A DNA stretch of 5,616 nt from JAABYT01 sp041581935 (GTDB lineage: Bacteria; Pseudomonadota; Gammaproteobacteria; HK1), in contig JBFICP010000218.1 of NCBI GenBank assembly GCA_041581935.1, positions 1 through 5,616 on the forward strand, written 5' to 3'. Below the pieces are notes generated by a model. The model made no database searches and had not been told where the DNA came from. It was given only the letters and a program-made list of their open reading frames with translations. This document shows, piece after piece, positions 1 to 5,356 of the stretch (position 1 is its first letter; each line of letters starts with the position of its first letter). The translations under genes were made by a program, and so were the position numbers.

Positions 1-635
1 CCCGCTATGACGACGACCGTGTGGCCCTGGCGGAACGCGAAGTCGGTCGCGGCCGTGCGCTCGTGCTGACGACGACTCTCGGCCCCTCCTGGAACAACCT
101 CGCTTTACAACCGGGCTTTGTTCCGTTGGTGCACGAGACGTTGAAGTATCTCGCATCCCATGTTCCCACGACCGAGTCCGTCATTGTCGGCGACACCGTG
201 GATATCGCCACGTACGCGAGAGGTCTGCCCGGCCACACTCGTAGCGCTGCGGCGCTGGCGCGTGGCACCGTGACCACCCTGAGAACGCCGTCGGGACAGA
301 AGATGCACATGCCACCCGGCGAAGCCTTCGCCCAGATTGCTGAAGCGGGATTCCACGAAGTGCATGTGAGCGGCGGCGGAACGAGGAGCATCGTCATCGC
401 CGCCAATCCGTCTTCCCGCGAATCGAATCTGGAGCCGATGTCTATAGAGGCATTTATCGACAGCATCGGGGTAAAGGACGGCGGTGGGACTACCCGACAA
501 ACATCCGCTGCGCGAAGCGCCCTTTCCGGCGTCGATCAACGTGGCTGGTGGTATCTGCTCCTCGCCTGTGGTCTCCTGCTCTTGCTCGAGACATTACTGT
601 CCAACCGACTGTCGCAATCGGCGGGGACTTCATGA
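1..635 (+). CDS. BatA-like inner-membrane protein, C-terminal part (5' end outside window)
   Basis: The reading frame is open from base 3, so the true start lies upstream; 210 residues and the TGA stop are visible. The fragment has the hallmark C-terminal half of BatA/aerotolerance-type membrane proteins. A strand ending in LVLTTTL is followed by WNNLALQPGFVPL (visible residues 30-42) and HETLKYLA; in the family this segment follows a glutamine-amidotransferase-like or VWA-like fold. A beta-rich stretch comes next (about 55-135), then a single C-terminal membrane helix (about 183-200, starting WWYLLLACG) that ends in ETLLSNRL, a common ending in this family. These proteins are usually encoded with a MoxR ATPase and a DUF58 protein and are thought to act at the cell envelope; their biochemical role is unsettled. 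The stop overlaps the next start (ATGA, 632-635), implying one operon with translational coupling. Whether a VWA domain with MIDAS residues exists upstream cannot be seen. Confidence 0.82.
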   Translation, partial: RYDDDRVALAEREVGRGRALVLTTTLGPSWNNLALQPGFVPLVHETLKYLASHVPTTESVIVGDTVDIATYARGLPGHTRSAAALARGTVTTLRTPSGQKMHMPPGEAFAQIAEAGFHEVHVSGGGTRSIVIAANPSSRESNLEPMSIEAFIDSIGVKDGGGTTRQTSAARSALSGVDQRGWWYLLLACGLLLLLETLLSNRLSQSAGTS

Positions 636-3600
636 CTGACTCGTCCACAACTTCGACCTTAAGGGCCGAGCTTGCGACAATTCTCGCCCGCGTGCGCCGA
701 CGATGGCGGTTGCGCCGCGCATTGCTCGGAACCGTTTGGTTCATAGGCGCCTTCGCATTCGCCGGATTGATCGCCGCAACGACAGTCGACACCTGGCGAT
801 TCGCGCCGGAAGTCATAACCGTAACACGTATTGCGAGCTATTCGGTTTGTGCGATTGCACTCCTTCTCTTCATCGGAGCACCCTTTCTGCGTCGAGTCAG
901 CGACAGACGACTGGCACTTTACGTGGAAGAACGCGAGCCGTCTCTCGGCATGGCGCTCGTGAGCGCGACCGAGCTCGAAGAGCAACCCGGCAACGGAAAT
1001 TCTGCTGCGCTCGAACGCGGACTTCTCCGGCAAACGTTGGTCGCTTGTCGTGACGTCGACGACGGCCGCCGGGTGGATCGTTCGTCGCTTCGGCGCAATG
1101 CTCTGCTTGCCGTTGCAAGCATTGCGGCCATGGTTTTGCTAGTGCAGCTTCTGCCGCCCAATTTGCACCACGCATTCGAGCTCGTGTTCTTTCCCCAGGC
1201 GAGCACCGCAGCGGTGAACCCGTACCTGCTCACCGTGGAGCCGGGTGACATACTGGTCTCGAAAGGCGCCGATCAGCTCATCGTCGCCCAGGCCCACGGC
1301 TTCGAGCCGAAGGAAGTGGAGTTGCTAACCCGCTTCGGCAACGAAAGCGCATGGCGTCGAGCCTCCATGGTTCCCGGTGGCGATCCGACGAGCTTCGAGA
1401 TGTTTCTGTTCGACCTCGCTGGAAGCGGCGAATATCAGGTTACCGCGGAAGGCCTGCGCTCGCCGGTCTACCGCATCCAGGTGGCCGAGCTTCCGGAGGT
1501 TGAACGCATCGATCTTACTTACCATTACCCTATGCGTCTCGCGCTTGCACCGAAAACCGTGGTGGACGCGGGTGACATAAGCGCTGTTCGCGGCAGCCGC
1601 GTTGCGGTGACGGTTATTCCGAGTCAGGACGTCAACAATGCAACATTTGTCCTGGACGGGCGTGAGATGTTTCCCATGGAAAGACTCGATGACGGAAGCT
1701 GGAGAACCGAGCTAACCATCAAAAAGGAAGGTCAGTACCGAATCGACCTTCCGTATGGCGACGACACGCAGGTCGCCGCGTCTCCGAACTATGCCATCGA
1801 GGTGTTGCCCGATCAGGCGCCGGTGGTGAAATTTTCACGCTTCGGTCGAGACTCACAGGTCACGAGCGTCGAGGAGGCGTTGATCGAGGTTACGGGTCAC
1901 GACGACCTCAACATCGCCACCTTGGAGCTCGTCTACGCCATCAACGATCGGCCCGAAGAGAGTGTCGTGCTTTACCATGGTAACGAAGCGAGCACCGACG
2001 TCACCGCCGCACATATGCTCGCACTCGAGGAACACGGTCTCGAACCCGGTGATCTGATCGCCTACTATGCCCGCGCCGCCGACTCGACGGCCGGAGATGC
2101 GCTCACATCCACAACCGATATTTTTTTCATGGAGGTGCGTCCTTTCGATCGTGCTTTTCGCCGCGGCCAGGGTGGCGCAGGCGCGGGAGGCGCCCAGGGC
2201 GGTAACCAGGAACGCTCACTCTCTGCCCAGCAGCGACAGCTCGTCATCGCCACCTTCAAGCTCGCCCGGGATCGGCAAAGCTACGACGAAGATCGCTTCA
2301 GTGAAACCACAGAAGCACTCGAGACCGCGCAATCGCGCATCCGCGATCGCGTTGAGGCTATTATCCGGCGCATTGGCACGCGCAATGTCATGCAACGCAA
2401 TGCCGGCATACAGCGCATGCGCGACGAGCTTCCCAAGGCGGTCACCGCCATGAAGGAGGCGGAACAGCGACTCCTCGAGGAGTTACCCGCCGAGGCCCTG
2501 CCACCAGCGCGAAAAGCATTGCAGCACCTGCAGCGCGCCGAATCGGCGTTTCGCGATGCGCGCATCGCCTTCGGCCGCTCCAGTGGCGGAGGCGCCCGTG
2601 ACGCCGAGGATCTCGCGAACCTGTTCCGACTGGAGATGGACAAGCTGCGCAACAAGTACGAGAGCGTGCAGCGAGGCAACTGGCAAAAGGGCTCTCGTGA
2701 GCTCGACGAGGCGTTGAAGAAGCTCGAAGAGCTCGCACGTCGCCAGCACAAAGAGATCGAGCGGCTCGAGCGCCGCGCCCGGCTCGACCCGAACGCGCCG
2801 AGCGGGGGCGGCAGCCAGCGTGCATTGGCAGAGGAGCTCGAAGAGATGGTGCGCCGCCTCGAGCGCCTGACCCGCGAGCAGCAGACGCCGGAGCTGCGAA
2901 ACCTCATACGTCAGGCTCAGGCCGCGGCGAAATCGATGCGCCGAGCCACCTCCAGCGACGGCAACGGCGTTGCCGACGCTCGGGCAGCCCTGGACCGACT
3001 GAGAAACATTCAACGTCTCGCCGACAACCGGCCACAGGAGCGGCAGCTTCAGCGCGGCATCGGCGAGGCGTCACGGCGCGCGAACCGCCTCGCCGACGAG
3101 CACGCCGAAATCGGGGCCGGCATCGAGTCGCTGCCCGCGGACGAAGAGTCTCGCAAACGACCAAAATCCCGGCTGCAGTCCCGAAAGCTCCGCATGGCCG
3201 AGGACGTTCGTGAGCTCGAGTCGGAGTTGCGCCGCCTCGCCAGAAACGCCAGAAAGGAGAAAGCGGAGACATCCCGGGCGCTCACCGACGCAGCGGAAAC
3301 CATCGATCGCGACAAGCTGGCGAACGCCATTGAGAACTCGGCAGCCGCCATCGACGCCCCTGCGGTTGAAACTTCTCGGCGCATGGAGGCGGAGATAGCG
3401 CAATCGCTGGAACGTATCGGCAGGGGTATCGCCCAGGCCGCGAAATCCATCGACCCTTCGCAGGATCGGGATCAAGCCCGCAGGCTCGCACAGATGCGCG
3501 AGCTTGTTGAGGGACTCGAATCGCTGCAGCGACAGATGCTCGAGCGCTCGGGTCGGGCTGGAAACCGCTCGCGCGAAGGCCGCGCGGGCCGGGGGACGGC

Positions 3601-3985
3601 CGACGGACAGGATTGGACCAGTCGCGAATTCGATCCGACCGACATCGATAATTTCCGGCGTGAGTTCGAGCACAGGCGTGGCGTGCTCGAGCGGTACGCC
3701 AGCGTGCTGACCTCGGACGAGCACGGCGCGCGCGATATCAGCAAACTTGTACAAGAGATGCGTGAGCTGGAGGACGCCGAAATCTATCGCGATCCGCAAC
3801 GCGCGCTGCGACGTCAGCGCGAACTAATTGCCGATTTGAAGGTCCTGGAGCTTCGTTTGCGAAAGAACGCCGAGAAATCCGAGTCGCGCACCTTGCCGTC
3901 GACCGGAAACGATTCTGTACCGCCGAACTACCGCGAGCTCGTTGAAGAGTACTTCCGCACTCTGAGCAGAGCCGAACACGACTGA
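632..3985 (+). CDS. Large DUF4175-like membrane protein with Ig-like region and long coiled coil
   Basis: This gene encodes 1117 residues. The ATG at 632 is chosen because it overlaps the upstream stop by 4 bp, has GGGGA at 623-627, and starts just before a basic pre-membrane stretch (RVRRRWRLRR, 21-30). An in-frame GTG at 548 would lie inside the upstream gene. Membrane helices are predicted by eye at about 31-50, 66-86 and 155-175. Basic residues before helix 1, after helix 2 and before helix 3 place the N-terminus and the 87-154 loop in the cytoplasm and everything after about 176 in the periplasm. Residues about 195-505 are beta-rich and Ig-like, including DQAPVVKF and a later GHDDLNIATLELVYAI strand. 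A Gly-rich hinge (about 512-523) precedes QQRQLVIATFKLARDR, which resembles a segment of DUF4175-type proteins. From about 540 to the end it is almost entirely charged heptad-like helix rich in Arg, Glu, Leu and Ala. The function is unknown. The family is usually found at the end of MoxR/DUF58/BatA operons, so an envelope role is inferred. No enzymatic motif was seen. Confidence 0.85.
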   Translation: MTDSSTTSTLRAELATILARVRRRWRLRRALLGTVWFIGAFAFAGLIAATTVDTWRFAPEVITVTRIASYSVCAIALLLFIGAPFLRRVSDRRLALYVEEREPSLGMALVSATELEEQPGNGNSAALERGLLRQTLVACRDVDDGRRVDRSSLRRNALLAVASIAAMVLLVQLLPPNLHHAFELVFFPQASTAAVNPYLLTVEPGDILVSKGADQLIVAQAHGFEPKEVELLTRFGNESAWRRASMVPGGDPTSFEMFLFDLAGSGEYQVTAEGLRSPVYRIQVAELPEVERIDLTYHYPMRLALAPKTVVDAGDISAVRGSRVAVTVIPSQDVNNATFVLDGREMFPMERLDDGSWRTELTIKKEGQYRIDLPYGDDTQVAASPNYAIEVLPDQAPVVKFSRFGRDSQVTSVEEALIEVTGHDDLNIATLELVYAINDRPEESVVLYHGNEASTDVTAAHMLALEEHGLEPGDLIAYYARAADSTAGDALTSTTDIFFMEVRPFDRAFRRGQGGAGAGGAQGGNQERSLSAQQRQLVIATFKLARDRQSYDEDRFSETTEALETAQSRIRDRVEAIIRRIGTRNVMQRNAGIQRMRDELPKAVTAMKEAEQRLLEELPAEALPPARKALQHLQRAESAFRDARIAFGRSSGGGARDAEDLANLFRLEMDKLRNKYESVQRGNWQKGSRELDEALKKLEELARRQHKEIERLERRARLDPNAPSGGGSQRALAEELEEMVRRLERLTREQQTPELRNLIRQAQAAAKSMRRATSSDGNGVADARAALDRLRNIQRLADNRPQERQLQRGIGEASRRANRLADEHAEIGAGIESLPADEESRKRPKSRLQSRKLRMAEDVRELESELRRLARNARKEKAETSRALTDAAETIDRDKLANAIENSAAAIDAPAVETSRRMEAEIAQSLERIGRGIAQAAKSIDPSQDRDQARRLAQMRELVEGLESLQRQMLERSGRAGNRSREGRAGRGTADGQDWTSREFDPTDIDNFRREFEHRRGVLERYASVLTSDEHGARDISKLVQEMRELEDAEIYRDPQRALRRQRELIADLKVLELRLRKNAEKSESRTLPSTGNDSVPPNYRELVEEYFRTLSRAEHD

Positions 3986-3998
3986 TTCCGACGGCCCT

Positions 3999-4024
3999 GT
4001 GAGAGCGGCGAATGCCGCTCTCAC
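3999..4024. terminator. Perfect 11-bp hairpin between convergent genes
   Basis: GTGAGAGCGGC (3999-4009) and GCCGCTCTCAC (4014-4024) are perfect inverted repeats around a GAAT loop. The hairpin begins 14 nt after the DUF4175-like stop and lies 25 nt beyond the stop of the leftward hsp20. It is symmetrical and could stop transcription from both sides. No T-run follows on either strand, so it is not a canonical intrinsic terminator; it may instead act with Rho or protect the mRNA 3' ends. Confidence 0.6.
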
Positions 4025-4048
4025 GTGCTCTCGTCAACCGAAACCGGA

Positions 4049-4549
4049 TCAGGTGCCGATCGGAATTCGCTTGGTCCGGGAACTGCGGCTCTTGGGCAGC
4101 GAAAGGTGCAGCACGCCTCGCTTGTAGGTCGCTTTCGCTTTGTCGTCGTCGACCGACGCGGGCAACCGAAGCGAGCGTTCGAATCGTCCGTAGGCTCGCT
4201 GCATCAGATGGTAGTGTCCTCTTTGCTCGTTGCGTGACACGCGCTTCTCGCCACGGATCAGCAGAATATCGTCTCTGACCTGGATATCGAAATCTTCCGG
4301 GTCCATACCCGGAATCTCCAGGTCAACCTCTACCGTGTGGTCACCGTCGCTGACCTCGGCTGCAAGCAATCCCCAGCGCGAACCGTTGCGCGCCAGACGC
4401 TCTTCGCGCGATTCCTCCCGACCCCGGGCCATTGGCGGATGAAAGCGGGTCAAGGCATCGGCTGCGCGATCGCGCAACTCCCGCCAGCCCTCCGCAAGCG
4501 TATCCCACGCCCGATTCAGGCCTTCTCTTACCTGTTCAAGCGCGCTCAT
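4049..4549 (-). CDS. Small heat-shock protein, Hsp20/alpha-crystallin family (166 aa)
   Basis: This is an ATP-independent cytoplasmic holdase that binds unfolding proteins and hands them to the DnaK/ClpB machinery (family knowledge). The N-terminal arm (1-58) is helical and amphipathic, and 41-55 is strongly charged (Arg/Glu-rich). The alpha-crystallin domain spans about 62-153. It contains VEVDLEIPGMDPEDFDI (74-90), GEKRV (100-104), YGRFERSLRLP (120-130) and the signature A-x(4)-GVL (140-147, ATYKRGVL). The C-terminal tail carries the I-x-I anchor as IPI (162-164), used to lock oligomers. The start at 4549 is favoured over an in-frame GTG at 4600 because a perfect AAGGAGG lies 9 nt upstream (4559-4565), and the GTG lies within a leader hairpin. 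It is divergent from a second hsp20, with a sigma-32-like promoter upstream. It clearly differs from that paralogue, with a longer arm and no W-x-P-x-x-D-I-x-E entry motif. Hsp20 is the confident call; an IbpA-type subgroup cannot be assigned. Confidence 0.93.
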   Translation of the reverse strand: MSALEQVREGLNRAWDTLAEGWRELRDRAADALTRFHPPMARGREESREERLARNGSRWGLLAAEVSDGDHTVEVDLEIPGMDPEDFDIQVRDDILLIRGEKRVSRNEQRGHYHLMQRAYGRFERSLRLPASVDDDKAKATYKRGVLHLSLPKSRSSRTKRIPIGT

Positions 4550-4581
4550 AAGCTCAATCCTCCTTTTTATCGACTGCGCTC
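4550..4581 (-). ncRNA. Leader hairpin presenting the hsp20 SD (candidate RNA thermometer)
   Basis: In the leftward hsp20 mRNA, GAGCGCAGUC (4581-4572) can pair with GAUUGAGCUU (4559-4550). This gives nine pairs, two of them G-U, with one G/A mismatch, around the 12-nt loop GAUAAAAAGGAG. The stem ends directly before the AUG and the SD lies in the loop, its last G being paired. Imperfect stems at the start site are typical of heat-sensing leaders of hsp20 genes. However, here the SD is mostly unpaired and the ROSE motif facing it was not found, so a thermometer role is only a hypothesis. Confidence 0.35.
4559..4565 (-). promoter_or_regulatory. Strong ribosome binding site of leftward hsp20
   Basis: AAGGAGG on the minus strand is a full match to the anti-SD core and lies 9 nt before the ATG at 4549. 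It decides the start against the upstream GTG at 4600. It sits in the loop of the predicted hairpin at 4550-4581, with its last G in the stem. Confidence 0.85.
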
Positions 4582-4600
4582 GTGTCGCAAGCCGCGACAC
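4582..4600 (-). repeat. Perfect 7-bp stem-loop in the leader of leftward hsp20
   Basis: GTGTCGC (4582-4588) and GCGACAC (4594-4600) pair perfectly around a 5-nt loop. It lies within the predicted transcript between the sigma-32-like promoter and the SD, directly next to the SD hairpin. Together they form a tandem-hairpin leader. It could stabilise the mRNA 5' end or form the upstream hairpin of a multi-hairpin thermosensor; the role is unproven. Confidence 0.5.
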
Positions 4601-4627
4601 CTGAGTGGCCGCGGCGCGTTCAGGATG

Positions 4628-4657
4628 TTACGTGGGGGTCCCACGATGGATATCAAG
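4628..4657 (-). promoter_or_regulatory. Sigma-32-like heat-shock promoter of leftward hsp20
   Basis: On the minus strand, CTTGAT (4657-4652) is followed after 14 nt by CCCCACGTAA (4637-4628). The sigma-32 consensus is about CTTGAA, 13-15 nt, CCCCATNTA, so both boxes and the spacing match well. Transcription would start near 4623 and give a leader of about 74 nt that contains two hairpins. The match was read by eye, without a score. Confidence 0.68.
4631..4645. promoter_or_regulatory. Perfect palindrome over the -10 box of the leftward hsp20 promoter
   Basis: CGTGGG (4631-4636) and CCCACG (4640-4645) are perfect inverted repeats separated by GGT. They cover the sigma-32-like -10 box and the end of its spacer. 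Such a site could be an operator for a repressor, but the -10 C-run itself supplies part of the symmetry. No known repressor site (for example HrcA/CIRCE) was recognised. Confidence 0.35.
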
Positions 4658-4704
4658 GCGCTCGGTGCGAATCGAAGCTTGCGAACAAACGCCTCGACGT
4701 GGCA

Positions 4705-4732
4705 CTTGACTTCGCTCAAACCGGCCTTACAT
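4705..4732 (+). promoter_or_regulatory. Sigma-32-like promoter of rightward hsp20 (weaker match)
   Basis: CTTGAC (4705-4710) is followed after 14 nt by CCTTACAT (4725-4732). The -35 box is good; the -10 box has only part of the CCCCATNT consensus. The 14-nt spacing equals that of the opposite promoter. The same stretch also offers TTGACT with TACATG as a poor sigma-70 alternative. Transcription would start near 4739, giving a leader of about 43 nt. Confidence 0.5.
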
Positions 4733-4742
4733 GAGACGACGA

Positions 4743-4757
4743 GTGGCGATACGCCGC
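4743..4757 (+). repeat. Small hairpin in the leader of rightward hsp20
   Basis: GTGGCG (4743-4748) and CGCCGC (4752-4757) form six pairs, one of them G-U, around an ATA triloop. It starts within a few bases of the predicted transcript start and ends 12 nt before the SD (4770-4774). It therefore leaves the ribosome site free and may mainly protect the 5' end. Confidence 0.4.
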
Positions 4758-4781
4758 ACGGAATCATTCAGGAGACGAGCA

Positions 4782-5222
4782 ATGTATACGAGCTATGAAC
4801 CCTGGACCGCCTTGCGGAATCTGCAGTACGACCTCTCACGGGTCCTCAACGGCGGTGACTACAACGACGAGGACGGGTCGTCCATTGCGACCAGCCTCTG
4901 GACGCCTGCAGTGGACATCAAGGAGGAAGAGGCACAATTCGTGCTCAAAGCCGATGTCCCCGGAGTCGCTCCGGAAGACATCGACGTGACCATGGAAAAT
5001 GGTCTGATCACGATCAAGGGCGAGCGCAAATTCGAAGCCGAGCACGGAAAAAATGGTTATCGCCGCGTTGAACGCAGGCATGGAACCTTTTACCGGCGTT
5101 TCAGCCTGCCTGACTATGCGGACGCCGAGAAAATCTCGGCCAAATGCAAGAACGGCGTGCTCGAAGTCACCGTACCGAAGCAGCAAAAGGCGCAGCCCAA
5201 GCGTATAGCGGTCAAAACCTGA
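4782..5222 (+). CDS. Small heat-shock protein, Hsp20/alpha-crystallin family (146 aa)
   Basis: A cytoplasmic ATP-independent holdase of the common proteobacterial Hsp20 type. The ATG at 4782 is chosen because AGGAG (4770-4774) lies 7 nt upstream and the MYTSYEPW start suits the family; an in-frame ATG at 4731 would overlap the promoter. The short arm (1-38) contains a helix LRNLQYDLSRVL. The alpha-crystallin domain starts at W40 with WTPAVDIKEEE (40-50), a classic entry motif. It continues with VLKADVPGVAPEDIDVTMENG (54-74), the ITIKGERK strand (76-83), the R-x-Y/F-G-type segment ERRHGTFYRRFSLP (97-110), and A-x(4)-GVL (120-127, AKCKNGVL). The tail ends RIAVKT, providing I-x-V (142-144) as the oligomer anchor. 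The gene diverges from the other hsp20 and is followed by a large hairpin and a Deg/HtrA protease gene on the same strand. The two Hsp20s differ enough to suggest separate subfamilies rather than a recent duplication; they may co-assemble, which is inference. Confidence 0.95.
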   Translation: MYTSYEPWTALRNLQYDLSRVLNGGDYNDEDGSSIATSLWTPAVDIKEEEAQFVLKADVPGVAPEDIDVTMENGLITIKGERKFEAEHGKNGYRRVERRHGTFYRRFSLPDYADAEKISAKCKNGVLEVTVPKQQKAQPKRIAVKT

Positions 5223-5241
5223 AACCCGACAAACCTCCGTC

Positions 5242-5300
5242 CGGGTGTCAAGCGGGAGAGCAGGGGTGGCGTTGCCGCCCTGCTCTCCCGGACTGACCCG
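5242..5300 (+). terminator. Large hairpin after hsp20 (probable terminator or mRNA-stabilising element)
   Basis: CGGGAGAGCAGGG (5253-5265) and CCCTGCTCTCCCG (5278-5290) form a perfect 13-bp stem, capped by a small GGC-GTT-GCC hairpin (5268-5276). Outside it, GTC (5247-5249) can pair with GAC (5291-5293) and CGGGT (5242-5246) with ACCCG (5296-5300), so the whole element is one long stem starting 19 nt after the hsp20 stop. A rival pairing, GTCCGGG (5239-5245) with CCCGGAC (5287-5293), would open the base of the main stem. No T-run follows, so termination without Rho is uncertain; partial read-through into the protease gene is possible. Confidence 0.6.
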
Positions 5301-5331
5301 CCGCCCGAATCCGCAGCCATGCTGCGGGCGG
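5301..5331 (+). repeat. Second hairpin upstream of the Deg/HtrA gene
   Basis: CCGCAGC (5311-5317) and GCTGCGG (5321-5327) pair perfectly around a CAT loop. CCGC (5301-5304) and GCGG (5328-5331) can add an outer stem across a bulge. It lies 13 nt before the AGGAG ribosome site of the protease gene. It could be a leader structure or part of a tandem terminator. No sigma-32 or sigma-E promoter was recognised in 5223-5356. Confidence 0.45.
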
Positions 5332-5356
5332 CTAGGGAGGGGACAGGAGTACAACC

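Noticed and set aside
548..631. In-frame GTG start 84 nt upstream for the DUF4175-like gene
   Set aside because: It lies inside the BatA-like gene, whereas the ATG at 632 has the typical ATGA overlap and a basic N-terminus before the first membrane helix.
2700..2900. Recurrent GAGCTCGA-type words suggesting a DNA repeat
   Set aside because: They reflect repeated Glu-Leu-Glu codons of the coiled coil with irregular spacing; no true repeat unit was found.
2281..2907. Open frame of 208 codons on the minus strand, rich in Ser and Arg
   Set aside because: Low-complexity antisense reading of a coiled-coil gene, with no family resemblance.
3071..3799. Open frame of 242 codons on the minus strand inside the DUF4175-like gene
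   Set aside because: Shadow of G+C-rich Arg/Glu/Ala-rich coding sequence; its translation has no recognisable domain and the + frame is continuous with the known fold.
4550..4600. N-terminal extension of the leftward hsp20 from a GTG at 4600
   Set aside because: A perfect SD at the right distance supports the ATG at 4549, and the extension would lie in the structured leader.
4731..4781. N-terminal extension of the rightward hsp20 from an ATG at 4731
   Set aside because: The ATG overlaps the predicted -10 box; the ATG at 4782 has a good SD and a typical family start.
4337..4798. Open frame on the + strand across the hsp20 start and the intergenic region
   Set aside because: It crosses the antisense of the leftward hsp20, both promoters and the second hsp20 start, and has no recognisable protein features.
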